A stretch of DNA of 56,694 nucleotides from Nocardia araoensis NBRC 100135 (GCF_000308435.1 NZ_BAFR01000015.1:1-56694), one strand, 5' to 3'. Counted from the stretch's first letter, positions 44,711-52,918 are shown. Translations and numbers: made by a program. The notes: generated by a model not told the origin, from the letters alone.

Positions 44711-46204
44711 TTGAACGCCTTGGACATCTCCCGATGGCAGTTCGGCATCACGACCGTTTATCACTTCCTCCTGGTGCCGCTGACCATCGGACTCGCGCCG
44801 TTGGTGGCGGCCATGCAGACGGCGTGGGTCGTGACCGGCAAGCAGCACTGGCTGCGGCTGACCAAGTTCTTCGGCAAGCTGTTCCTGATCAACTTCGCGC
44901 TCGGCGTCGCGACCGGCATCGTGCAGGAGTTCCAGTTCGGCATGAACTGGAGCGAGTACTCCCGCTTCGTCGGTGACGTGTTCGGCGCCCCGCTCGCGCT
45001 GGAAGGCCTGATCGCCTTCTTCATGGAGTCGACGTTCCTCGGGCTGTGGATCTTCGGCTGGACCCGGTTGCCGAAACTGCTGCACCTCGGTGCGATCTGG
45101 ATGGTCGCGATCGGTGTGAACGCCTCGGCGTACTTCATCGTCGCGGCCAACTCGTTCATGCAGCATCCGGTCGGCGCCCGCTACAACCCGGAGACCGGGC
45201 GCGCGGAACTGGAGAGCATCGTGAAGGTGCTCACCAACAACACTTTGCTGGCCGCTTTTCCGCACGTGGTGGCCGGATCCTTCCTCACGGCGGGCAGCTT
45301 CGTCGCGGGCATCGCGGGCTGGTGGATGGTGCGCAACGCGCGCAGCGGTGACGAGGCGAAAAAGGCCGAGGCACGACAGATGTGGCGTCCCGCGGCGCGG
45401 GCGGCCATCGTCGTGGTGATCGCGGCTATGGCCGCTCTGGTCTACACCGGCGATGTGCAGGGCAAGCTGATGTTCGAACAGCAGCCGATGAAGATGGCCT
45501 CGGCGGAATCGCTGTGCCACACCGCACTCGACCCCGACTTCTCCGTGCTCACGGTCGGCACGCACAACAACTGTGACAGCGTGACGCACGTGCTCGAAGT
45601 CCCCTACGTGCTGCCGTGGCTGGCGAAGGGGGAGTTCACCGGCGTGACGCTGGACGGCGTCGTCGACCTGCAGAAGACCTACAACGAGAAGTTCGGCGTC
45701 GGCGACTACCGGCCCAACCTCTTCGTCACCTACTGGTCGTTCCGCGCCATGATCGGGCTGTCGGCGGGTTCGGTGCTGCTCGCGCTGGCCGGGCTGTGGC
45801 TGACCCGGCGCGGCCGGGTGCCGGACCAGCGCTGGTTCGCCTGGCTGAGCCTGCTGGCCATCCCCACCCCGTTCCTGGCCAACAGCGCCGGGTGGGTGTT
45901 CACCGAGATGGGGCGGCAGCCCTGGGTGGTCGTGCCCAACCCCACCGGCGACCCGAATCTGCGCCTCACCGTGCAGGAGGGCGTCTCCGGTCACGCGCCA
46001 GGCGTCGTGCTGTTCTCGCTGATCGTCTTCACGCTGCTGTACGGGGCGCTCGCGTGCGTGTGGTTCTTCCTGATGCGCCGGTACGTGATCCACGGGCCCG
46101 ATCCGGCGGCGCCTGCCGGGTCCGAGCCGCACGACACAGACGCGGCCTCGGGCGGCCGCCGCGCCGAAGAGCCTGCCGTCGAAGTACTTTCGTTCGCCTA
46201 CTAG
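44711..46204 (+). CDS. cydA: Cytochrome bd quinol oxidase subunit I
   Basis: A 497-residue polytopic haem protein, the quinol-oxidising subunit of the bd terminal oxidase. DISRWQFGITTVYHF carries the early haem-ligand histidine, FPHVVAGSF the second, and GRQPW is the conserved loop. The Q-loop is of the short type and contains Cys269 and Cys288, matching the spacing of a disulfide seen in a mycobacterial CydA structure. The TTG at 44711 is preceded by AGGAGG with 5-nt spacing. First gene of cydABDC. Confidence 0.96.
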   Translation: MNALDISRWQFGITTVYHFLLVPLTIGLAPLVAAMQTAWVVTGKQHWLRLTKFFGKLFLINFALGVATGIVQEFQFGMNWSEYSRFVGDVFGAPLALEGLIAFFMESTFLGLWIFGWTRLPKLLHLGAIWMVAIGVNASAYFIVAANSFMQHPVGARYNPETGRAELESIVKVLTNNTLLAAFPHVVAGSFLTAGSFVAGIAGWWMVRNARSGDEAKKAEARQMWRPAARAAIVVVIAAMAALVYTGDVQGKLMFEQQPMKMASAESLCHTALDPDFSVLTVGTHNNCDSVTHVLEVPYVLPWLAKGEFTGVTLDGVVDLQKTYNEKFGVGDYRPNLFVTYWSFRAMIGLSAGSVLLALAGLWLTRRGRVPDQRWFAWLSLLAIPTPFLANSAGWVFTEMGRQPWVVVPNPTGDPNLRLTVQEGVSGHAPGVVLFSLIVFTLLYGALACVWFFLMRRYVIHGPDPAAPAGSEPHDTDAASGGRRAEEPAVEVLSFAY

Positions 46205-46213
46205 GAGCCGGCG

Positions 46214-47245
46214 ATGAGTCTGCAAGAGTTCTGGTTCGTCCTGATCGGTGTGCTGTTCACCGGCTACTTCGTGCTCGAGGGCTTCGACTTCGGCGTCGGC
46301 ATGCTCATGCCGATCCTCGGCAAGGGGTCCGACCGGCGCAGGCGCGCGGTGCTCAACACGATCGGCCCGGTGTGGGACGCCAACGAGGTCTGGTTGATCA
46401 CCGCGGGCGCCGCGATGTTCGCCGCGTTCCCGGAGTGGTACGCCAGCCTGTTCTCCGGTTTCTACCTGGCATTGCTGCTGGTGCTCGTCGCGCTGATCCT
46501 GCGGATCTGCGCCATCGAGTACCGCGGCAAGATCGACGACCCGCGCTGGCGGGCCCGCTGCGACATCGGCATCGGCATCGGTTCCTGGGTTCCGGCGCTG
46601 GCCTGGGGCTGGGTGTTCGCCAATGTGGTGCACGGGGTCCCGCTGAACGAGAAGAAGCAGTTCGCGGGCTCGGTCGCCGACCTGTTCGGGCCCTATGCCC
46701 TGCTCGGCGGGCTCGCGACCGGACTGCTGTTCGCGTTGCACGGAGCGATGTTCCTGGTGCTCAAGACCGCGGGCGAGGTCCGCGACGACGCGCGCCGCAC
46801 CGCCCGGCTGCTGCTGGCGCCGACCGTGGTCGTCGTGGGCGGATTCGGATTGTGGACCCAGCTGGCCCACGGATCCGGCTGGACGTGGATTCCGCTGGCG
46901 CTGGCGGTGCTCGGTCTGGTCGTGGCGGCGGCGGCCGATCTCGCGCAGCGCGACGGGTGGGCGTTCACCGGCACCACGGTGACCGTCGCCGCGGCGACCG
47001 CGCTGCTGTTCGGTTCACTGTTCCCCGCGGTGCTTCCCTCGACGATCGATGCGGCGTTCGACCTGACGATCCACAACGCGTCCTCGACGCCGTACACGCT
47101 GAAGGTGATGAGCTGGGCCGCGGCGCTGGTCACACCGGTCGTGCTGGTGTACCAGGGCTGGACGTACTGGGTCTTCCGCAAGCGGATCACCGTCGAGCAG
47201 ATCCCGCCCCCGGTCGGCCTGCCCCTGCGGGCCGCGCAGGATTGA
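46214..47245 (+). CDS. cydB: Cytochrome bd quinol oxidase subunit II
   Basis: A 343-residue membrane protein with about nine hydrophobic segments. FWFVLIGVLFTGYFVLEGFDFGVGML, the pair GPVWDANEVWLITAGAAMFAAFPEWYA and IEYRGK are typical CydB. ATG 46214 follows AGGAG within the 9-nt gap after cydA. No separate CydX/CydH small gene was recognised beside it. Confidence 0.95.
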   Translation: MSLQEFWFVLIGVLFTGYFVLEGFDFGVGMLMPILGKGSDRRRRAVLNTIGPVWDANEVWLITAGAAMFAAFPEWYASLFSGFYLALLLVLVALILRICAIEYRGKIDDPRWRARCDIGIGIGSWVPALAWGWVFANVVHGVPLNEKKQFAGSVADLFGPYALLGGLATGLLFALHGAMFLVLKTAGEVRDDARRTARLLLAPTVVVVGGFGLWTQLAHGSGWTWIPLALAVLGLVVAAAADLAQRDGWAFTGTTVTVAAATALLFGSLFPAVLPSTIDAAFDLTIHNASSTPYTLKVMSWAAALVTPVVLVYQGWTYWVFRKRITVEQIPPPVGLPLRAAQD

Positions 47246-47249
47246 CGCC

Positions 47250-49349
47250 ATGGCCCGCCCTCCGATCGATCCGCGCCTGTGGCGCTACGCCCGCTCCGCG
47301 CGCAGCTACCTCGCGCTGAGCGTGGCGCTGTCGCTGGTCGTCACCGGCGCGATCGTGGTCGCGGCGGTGCTGATCGGACGGGTGCTCGCCGGGGTGGTCA
47401 CCGATCCGAGTGCGCGCACGCTCGGCGCGTGGACGGTCGAGCTGGTCGGGATCGCGGTCGCGATCGCAGCGCGGGTGCTCGCCACCTGGTCGCAATCCAG
47501 ACTGGCGCACCGAGCGGGCGCGAGCGTGGTGGCGGAGCTGGAAGGCGCGGTGCTCGGTGCGGGCGCACGGCTGTCGCCTCGCGAACTCGACACGCGCCGA
47601 ACGGAATTGGCTGTAGTCGTCGGCACGGGCTTGTCCGGGCTGCGCGGGTATCTCGTCGGCTACCTGCCCGCCCTGTTGCTCGCGGTGCTCGTCCCCCCGA
47701 TCGTGCTCGCGGTCATCGCGGCACACGATCCGACTTCCGGCGTGATCGTGGTGATCACCCTGCCGCTCATCCCGGTCTTCATGGTCCTCATCGGACTGTT
47801 GACCCAGGGGCGGGCGGAAGCCACGCTCGCGGCCACCACCCGGCTGTCGGACCAACTGCTCGACCTGTTCGCGGGCATGCCGACGCTGCGCGCGCTCGGC
47901 CGGGAGACCGGCGACGCGGAACCCGAGCCCACTGCGCGCGGACAGCAGAACGGCACCGGGACGGGCGATGCGGCCGCACCCGCGCGCACCATGCGGCATC
48001 GTGTTCGCGATCTCGGCGACGCGCTGCGCCTGCGCACGATGCGCGCGCTCCGCATCGCCTTCCTGTCCTCCATGGTGCTGGAGTTGCTCGCCACCCTGAG
48101 CGTCGCCCTGATCGCGGTGTCCATCGGGCTTCGGCTGGTGTTCGGCGAGATGAGTCTCTATGCGGGCTTGGTGGTGCTGGTGCTCGCCCCCGAGGTGTAC
48201 CTGCCGCTGCGCATGGTGGGCGAACGCTTCCATGCCGCGCAGGACGGAATGGCCGCCGCGGACAAGGCATTCGCGATCCTCGAATCCACGCCCGCCGAGC
48301 GCGTCGGCGCCGCGATCGGCGCTGATCTGGAGCCGACTGATCGGCGACCCGGTCACAGCATGCAAGGCGCGGCGCTCGTCGAGTTGGCGGCACGGGACGA
48401 GTCGGCCCGCGCCTGCGGCGGCACGGAGCCGGTGGAAGCCGTGCTCCGGGCTCGCCACCGCAGCCCCGCAGGCTCTGGCACGACGACCCCTGACGAGGAG
48501 CCCACCGAGCGGCCACCCGGCCACGCCGGGCAGGGCGGGCAGGGCGCGGCGCTCGTCGGTGGGTCGCCGGAGGACTCGGCGCGCGTCGATACGCGCGACC
48601 GCCGCACCTTGCCGCAGGCAGCATCGGCGACTGTTCGCCCTGGCAGCTCCGAGTGCCCCGGCACGGTCGAACTCCGCGATCTCTCGGTCCGGGCGCGGGA
48701 CGGGTTCGCTCCCGCGTGCCTGTCGGCGACTTTGCGGCCCGGTTCCGTCACGGTGCTCGCCGGTCCCAATGGAAGCGGTAAATCGACCGCCGTGCAGGCG
48801 ATCCTCGGCCTGATCACGCCCGACCGAGGCGCCGTGACCGTTGACGGTGTGGACGTCGGCGATCTGGACCCGGACCGATGGTGGGCGAACGTGGCCTGGC
48901 TGCCGCAGCGTCCCGTGCTGGTGCCCGGCACCTTGCGCGACAACCTGGAATTGCTCGGCGCGCGCGCTGTGGACCACGCCCCACGCGGCCCGGCGCGCAT
49001 CCTCGACGATCTCGAAGCCGCTTGTCTGGCAACGGGATTCGACGCCGTGCTCGACGACCTGCCCGAGCGCTGGGACACCGTGGTCGGCCCTGGCGGCATC
49101 GGCCTTTCGCTGGGCCAGCGCCAACGTCTCGCCCTGACCAGGGTGCTGGCAGCCGATCGCCCGATCCTGCTGCTGGACGAGCCGACCGCGCACCTCGACG
49201 CCGCCGCCGAAGCGACCGTGCTGGCCGCCCTCCAAGCCCGCGCCCGTGCGGGCGCGACGGTGGTGGTCATCGGTCATCGCCCGACCGTACTGGCCGGCGC
49301 CGACCACGTCGTGCGGGTGCACGCCGACCGAGCGGAGGTCCCGCGGTGA
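47250..49349 (+). CDS. cydD: Cysteine/glutathione-type ABC exporter subunit CydD with long linker
   Basis: A 699-residue half-transporter needed for cytochrome bd assembly; CydDC exports thiols such as cysteine, or handles haem. The membrane domain spans about residues 15-350 (TARLSDQLLDLFAGMPTLRALGR is the characteristic loop). The ATPase has Walker A GPNGSGKST at 505-513, a signature reading LSLGQRQR (second Gly replaced by Leu) at 619, and Walker B ILLLDEPTAHLD near 640. Between the domains, residues about 355-470 are a low-complexity, Gly/Pro/Glu-rich insert not expected in CydD; it contains an imperfect internal duplication. ATG 47250 lies 4 nt after the cydB stop. Confidence 0.92.
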   Translation: MARPPIDPRLWRYARSARSYLALSVALSLVVTGAIVVAAVLIGRVLAGVVTDPSARTLGAWTVELVGIAVAIAARVLATWSQSRLAHRAGASVVAELEGAVLGAGARLSPRELDTRRTELAVVVGTGLSGLRGYLVGYLPALLLAVLVPPIVLAVIAAHDPTSGVIVVITLPLIPVFMVLIGLLTQGRAEATLAATTRLSDQLLDLFAGMPTLRALGRETGDAEPEPTARGQQNGTGTGDAAAPARTMRHRVRDLGDALRLRTMRALRIAFLSSMVLELLATLSVALIAVSIGLRLVFGEMSLYAGLVVLVLAPEVYLPLRMVGERFHAAQDGMAAADKAFAILESTPAERVGAAIGADLEPTDRRPGHSMQGAALVELAARDESARACGGTEPVEAVLRARHRSPAGSGTTTPDEEPTERPPGHAGQGGQGAALVGGSPEDSARVDTRDRRTLPQAASATVRPGSSECPGTVELRDLSVRARDGFAPACLSATLRPGSVTVLAGPNGSGKSTAVQAILGLITPDRGAVTVDGVDVGDLDPDRWWANVAWLPQRPVLVPGTLRDNLELLGARAVDHAPRGPARILDDLEAACLATGFDAVLDDLPERWDTVVGPGGIGLSLGQRQRLALTRVLAADRPILLLDEPTAHLDAAAEATVLAALQARARAGATVVVIGHRPTVLAGADHVVRVHADRAEVPR
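48362..48558 (+). repeat. Internal duplication in the cydD linker
   Basis: A 20-bp sequence at 48362-48381 recurs at 48539-48558 with one change, 177 bp (59 codons) apart. The flanks also match at protein level (RPGH..QGAALV....SARA in both), indicating an old tandem duplication of about 60 residues. Confidence 0.65.
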
Positions 49350-49779
49350 GCGGAACGCTCGGGCAGACCGTCCGCTGGTCGGCGGCTGACGGGGTGGTGT
49401 CGGGTCGCCTGGCTCATGCGGGTGTCGGTTGGCGTGCAGTGCGTATGCGGTGGTCTGCCTGCTCATGTGCCGTCTGTCCGTCGGTCGCCGATCCAGGTAG
49501 GGCACTGCGGGGTGGCCGGGGTGCCCTCGGGTGTGTCCGGACATGTCGTCCGGGTGCACATCGGCGCAGGTCGCCGCGCGGTGAGGGTGGAATGTTGTCG
49601 GTGGGCGGACGCGTGGCCTCGCCCATCAGGGAAGAGCGCCGGTCACTGATGGTTCGTCCGGCTCGGCGCGGCGAGCTGTGCACCGTGTCCGGCACGCGTA
49701 TCGCATCTGGAGATCGGCCGTCGGCGAGTGGTCCGGGTCGGCGACTCGGCGCGGACGCCGGGCGAGAGGAGCGATCGCG
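49350..49779. other. 430-bp spacer between cydD and cydC
   Basis: cydD and cydC are usually adjacent or overlapping; here 430 bp separate them. One frame (GTG 49346 to TGA 49783) stays open across the whole gap and overlaps both neighbours by a few bases, but only about two thirds of its codons end in G or C, clearly below the flanking genes, and the product is Arg/Gly-rich. It is therefore not called a gene. Short dyads such as GGGCAC/GTGCCC occur near 49500. Confidence 0.5.
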
Positions 49780-51660
49780 ATGACGCGTCCTGTTTCGCGG
49801 CGGCCCGGCCTGTCAGGTGATCTGCGCCGGATGTGGGAGCTGCTCGAATTGTCCCGCTGGCGGGTCGCGGTGGCGATCGGGTGGGGCGTGCTGGCGCTGG
49901 GCAGCGGGCTCGGGCTCGCCGCGCTGGCGGCCTGGCTGATCGCGCGCGCCTGGCAGATGCCGCCGGTGCTCGACCTGAGCATCGCCGTGGTAGCGGTACG
50001 CGCGCTCGGCATCTCGCGCGGCCTGTGCCGGTACCTCGAACGGTTGGCCACCCACGACGTCGCGCTGCGCGCCATGACGACGGCCCGGACCACGGTGTAC
50101 CGGACGCTGGCCGGCTCGGATTTCTGGTTGCGCAGGCCCGAGGCCGCACCGAGTGGACACGACCGGCCGGGCGCGAAGCCGCCGCGGCGGGGAGATCTGC
50201 TGGTCCGCATCGGTAGCGACATCGACGACTTGGGGGCCGTGGTGGTCCGCGTGTTCGTCCCGGTCGCGGTCGCCGTCATCCTCTCGGTCGCGGCGGTCAC
50301 GCTGCTTGCCACGATCTCGCCCACCGCGGCGGCGATCCTGGCGGGTGCGCTGGTGCTATCGGGCATCGTCGCGCCGTGGTTGTCGGCCGCGGCGGCGTCC
50401 GAGGCGGAACGCGCCGTGCGCGCCGACCGGGCGGAATTCACCGCGCAGGCCCTCACGGTGCTCGATCACGCCGCCGAACTGCGCGTCGCCGGTCGCCTCG
50501 ACGCGGCCCTCGCCGCGGCCGGGCAAGCGTCGCGCCGTGCGGTCGCCGCGGAGGACCGGGCCGCCGCGCGCAGCGCCTGGTCGGCCGCTGCCACGCCCCT
50601 GTCGATCGGCGCCGCTGTCCTCGGTGCACTGCTGATCGGCATCACCCTCTACGGCCCGGACGGCGGCACGGCGGTCGGCATGACGCCCATGGCACTGGTC
50701 GTCCTGGTCCTCTTGCCCTTGTCGGCGTTCGAAGCGGTCGGCCCGCTGCCCACAGCGGCGCAGGCCCTGACCACGGCCCGCGCGGCACTGCATCGACTGG
50801 ACGGGTTCGAACCCGATTCGCCCCCGGCTGCGTCGGCGGACCCTTGGGCGCGGCCGTCCATCCGGCCACCGCATGCCGAAGACACGGCGAACATGGCTCA
50901 GACCAGTGACGAAATGGCCCCCGTGAGCGAGACCACTCGCGCCGCGGCGGACCGATCCGCCGGGCTCCCAGGCGGATCGGAGCGGCAACAGCAACGGCGG
51001 GCGAGCGTTGCCGACCAGAGTCACCCTGTCGACGCCCACGCGCCGGAATTGCCCGAGGGGCGGCGGATCGCCGTGGTCGGCCCGAGCGGCGCAGGCAAGA
51101 CGACCCTGTTGATGAAGTGGGCCGGACTGTTCGACACGCCGCGTCCCGGCGTCACCTTCTTCGCCGAGGACGCGCACCTGTTCGGCACCTCCGTGCTGGA
51201 GAATCTCCGGGTGGCACGCGGTGACCTGACCGTGGAAGAAGCCGAAGAAGCTTTGCGAACGGTCGGTCTCGGGGACTGGCTGCAGGGGCTGCCGCAGGGT
51301 GTGCACACCGATCTCGTCGGGGGAGCGGCAGCCGTGTCGGGCGGCCAGCGTCGCCGGATACTGCTCGCGCGCGCACTGGTGTCACCGGCGCGGGTGTTGC
51401 TGCTGGACGAACCGACCGAGCATCTGGAGGCAGAGGCCGGGGCGAAGCTGCTGCGCGACCTGCTCGACGCCGACAGCGGTCTCGTCGAACCGGATCGAAT
51501 CGTGGTCGTCGTCACACATCAGCTGCCGGACGACCAGCGGGCCGACGCGGTGCTGCGAATATCCGCATCAGGGCAGGTCACGACCGACTTCACGGTGCGT
51601 GGAAGGACCTGCGGCAGCGCTGATTCCGCCGACCGAGAAATTCCGTTGCCGAGTTACTGA
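49780..51660 (+). CDS. cydC: ABC exporter subunit CydC with atypical ATPase domain
   Basis: A 626-residue partner of CydD. The membrane domain (residues about 20-340) starts with the CydC hallmark SGLGLAALAAWLIARAWQMPPVLDLS and AVRALGISRGLCRYLERL. A hydrophilic, low-complexity linker (about 345-425) follows. In the ATPase domain, Walker A is GPSGAGKT near 434, signature VSGGQRRR near 519, and Walker B VLLLDEPTEHL near 540. The stretch between Walker A and the Q-loop is short, and the expected Gln appears as Glu in FFAEDAHLF. ATG 49780 has AGAGGAG about 9 nt upstream; an earlier in-frame start at 49678 lacks support. Confidence 0.92.
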   Translation: MTRPVSRRPGLSGDLRRMWELLELSRWRVAVAIGWGVLALGSGLGLAALAAWLIARAWQMPPVLDLSIAVVAVRALGISRGLCRYLERLATHDVALRAMTTARTTVYRTLAGSDFWLRRPEAAPSGHDRPGAKPPRRGDLLVRIGSDIDDLGAVVVRVFVPVAVAVILSVAAVTLLATISPTAAAILAGALVLSGIVAPWLSAAAASEAERAVRADRAEFTAQALTVLDHAAELRVAGRLDAALAAAGQASRRAVAAEDRAAARSAWSAAATPLSIGAAVLGALLIGITLYGPDGGTAVGMTPMALVVLVLLPLSAFEAVGPLPTAAQALTTARAALHRLDGFEPDSPPAASADPWARPSIRPPHAEDTANMAQTSDEMAPVSETTRAAADRSAGLPGGSERQQQRRASVADQSHPVDAHAPELPEGRRIAVVGPSGAGKTTLLMKWAGLFDTPRPGVTFFAEDAHLFGTSVLENLRVARGDLTVEEAEEALRTVGLGDWLQGLPQGVHTDLVGGAAAVSGGQRRRILLARALVSPARVLLLDEPTEHLEAEAGAKLLRDLLDADSGLVEPDRIVVVVTHQLPDDQRADAVLRISASGQVTTDFTVRGRTCGSADSADREIPLPSY

Positions 51661-51674
51661 CGCATCGCTAGATT
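51646..51674 (+). promoter_or_regulatory. Promoter inside the cydC 3' end
   Basis: TTGCCG (51646-51651) and TAGATT (51669-51674) are separated by exactly 17 bp. Predicted transcription start near 51681, before a strong ribosome binding site and a 12-codon ORF. Confidence 0.6.
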
Positions 51675-51707
51675 CGTTCGTACACGAGGAAGGAGGTGGT
51701 TCGAAGA

Positions 51708-51746
51708 ATGATTATTCATAGGACACGTGAGGTGGCTGTCCGCTAG
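51708..51746 (+). CDS. 12-residue ORF behind a near-perfect ribosome binding site
   Basis: ATG 51708 to TAG 51746 encodes MIIHRTREVAVR. It is preceded by AGGAAGGAGGTGG (starting at 51687), an almost complete complement to the 16S rRNA 3' end, and by its own promoter. After the stop, GGTGGC and GCCACC can form a hairpin, and further GC-rich dyads follow. No same-strand gene lies downstream, so this is an orphan small-protein gene or a translated regulatory RNA. An overlapping GTG frame from 51727 is open to 52050 but looks non-coding. Confidence 0.5.
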   Translation: MIIHRTREVAVR

Positions 51747-51887
51747 CGCCACCGCTGCAGGTGGATTTCGCCCGCGCGAGCGCCAGCGAATTCCAGGCAG
51801 TCACCCGGCCCCCGAGCCCCGGTCCGTCCGACCGGACCCGTGCGACCACAATCGCACCGGTATGGCTCGGGGGCTGTTCCGCCTCTG

Positions 51888-51980
51888 CGGGTATTCAGGC
51901 CGTACCAGTGGGGGTGTTGTGTGGGTTGGTCACAGGTCTTCCTGCGTTGGGATGGGCAGGGGTTCTGGGCGTACCCGGTG
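51888..51980 (+). repeat. Dispersed intergenic repeat, copy B
   Basis: Matches copy A (2489-2577, minus strand) with an identical 25-base start (51888-51912) and the identical 12-base end GCGTACCCGGTG (51969-51980); the middle differs by small indels and substitutions. It lies between cydC and the convergent nitrobindin-like gene. Confidence 0.75.
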
Positions 51981-51989
51981 TTCGATGAG

Positions 51990-52009
51990 GCCGACCGGTA
52001 CCGGTCGGC
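51990..52009. repeat. 20-bp perfect palindrome
   Basis: GCCGACCGGTACCGGTCGGC is self-complementary with no loop. It sits 10 bp after repeat copy B and 28 bp before the nitrobindin-like stop. It could be an operator, a recombination-associated site or part of a terminator for convergent transcription. Confidence 0.5.
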
Positions 52010-52037
52010 AGGACGCCGAGCGCGGGCAGGGTTCCCC

Positions 52038-52745
52038 TCAGCCGATGTAGCGCTGGAGGCGGGCCGAGAGGCGCGGTTCGAGGGGGCCGTCGGCTACCAC
52101 GCGTTCCTCGACGTAGGCCAAGTCGCCGCCCTCGACGATGCCGTAGAGACGCTTGGCGCCGCCCACGACGATGCCGGACTGGCTGCGGATCACCACGTCG
52201 GTGGCCAACTCCCAGGACGACTGGGTCAGCGCTTGCCCGTAGAACAGCTCCACGATGCCGCTGCTGTGCGACAGCAGCAATTCGATGACCTCGTCGTTGC
52301 CGTCGATGCCGACCCGCCAGAAGCCGCGCTCGCGCAGATCGGGGCCGCCGTAGCCGCCGTCGGCCTCGATGACCCAGGACCGGGATTCCCAGGCGAGATA
52401 GTCGCCGCCGTCGTGCGAGACGACGATCTGCTGGCCGAAGCGGTAGTCCCCGCGCTCGGGATCGTTGCCCTCGCCCTCGCCGCGCCACACGCCCACCAGC
52501 GGGAGCAGCGCGAGCATCGAGGAACTCAGATCCGGGCCGAGGCGCAGGTTGGCCGTGTCCTCGGGCAGCGGAAGATCCGGTAGGACCGGGATGTTGCGGA
52601 CCCCGGTCGATTTCGCCCGTTCGGCAGCCTCGGCCACGGCCTGGTCGCCGCTGCGGCGACCGGCGGCATCGGCCGGAGCGTTGCCGTTCAGTTGTTCACT
52701 CGCTCGCTCGGCCGGGTTGGAACCTTCGCTCGCGAGTTCGCTCAT
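52038..52745 (-). CDS. Ferric nitrobindin-like protein (FABP-like beta-barrel)
   Basis: A 235-residue protein. The first 55 residues are a hydrophilic, alanine-rich extension; the rest is the nitrobindin/THAP4 beta-barrel with GVWRGEGEG. Nitrobindins bind ferric haem through a C-terminal histidine and convert peroxynitrite to nitrate. Here the last 40 residues ([26 protein letters not shown] as the end) contain no histidine, so classical haem ligation is doubtful; the Rv0813c group shares this position in the genome. Its ATG overlaps the stop of an upstream 31-codon membrane-peptide gene by 4 nt. Confidence 0.85.
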   Translation of the reverse strand: MSELASEGSNPAERASEQLNGNAPADAAGRRSGDQAVAEAAERAKSTGVRNIPVLPDLPLPEDTANLRLGPDLSSSMLALLPLVGVWRGEGEGNDPERGDYRFGQQIVVSHDGGDYLAWESRSWVIEADGGYGGPDLRERGFWRVGIDGNDEVIELLLSHSSGIVELFYGQALTQSSWELATDVVIRSQSGIVVGGAKRLYGIVEGGDLAYVEERVVADGPLEPRLSARLQRYIG

Positions 52746-52837
52746 GATTCGGTGAACAGCCGGTAGAAGACGTAGAGGCCGAACCAGCCGATCAGCACGG
52801 CCACGGCCACCAGCAGAATCTCGAAGAAGAGGACCAC
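52742..52837 (-). CDS. 31-residue leaderless single-span membrane peptide
   Basis: GTG 52837 to TGA 52742. One hydrophobic helix ([20 protein letters not shown]) is followed by [16 protein letters not shown] on the minus strand lies 6 nt before the GTG, exactly the leaderless spacing seen at other genes here. The stop overlaps the ATG of the nitrobindin-like gene (ATGA), so translation is coupled. Function unknown; it could be a small membrane partner or a coupling ORF. Confidence 0.7.
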   Translation of the reverse strand: MVLFFEILLVAVAVLIGWFGLYVFYRLFTES

Positions 52838-52843
52838 GTTTCG

Positions 52844-52849
52844 AGTCTA
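52844..52849 (-). promoter_or_regulatory. -10 element, small membrane peptide / nitrobindin-like operon
   Basis: TAGACT on the minus strand, 6 nt before GTG 52837; reads both genes. Confidence 0.6.
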
Positions 52850-52873
52850 ACGACCCCCCTGCGGCGGCACGCA

Positions 52874-52918
52874 AACGGCCCCGGTGCTTCCGCGGAACGG
52901 GAAGCGACCGGGGCCGTT
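52874..52918. terminator. Strong hairpin after sseC
   Basis: AACGGCCCCGGT (52874-52885) pairs with ACCGGGGCCGTT (52907-52918), and GCTTC (52886-52890) with GAAGC (52901-52905), leaving one bulged base and a 10-nt loop. It terminates the sulfur operon on the minus strand. Confidence 0.85.

Noticed and set aside
49678..49779. Earlier start for cydC at 49678
   Set aside because: It would add 34 non-conserved residues; ATG 49780 has a good ribosome binding site and leaves a normal N-terminus.
51727..52050. 107-codon frame over the region after cydC
   Set aside because: It runs through repeat copy B and the 20-bp palindrome, is rich in Arg, Gly and Pro, and matches nothing recognisable; the 12-codon ORF with a strong ribosome binding site is better supported.
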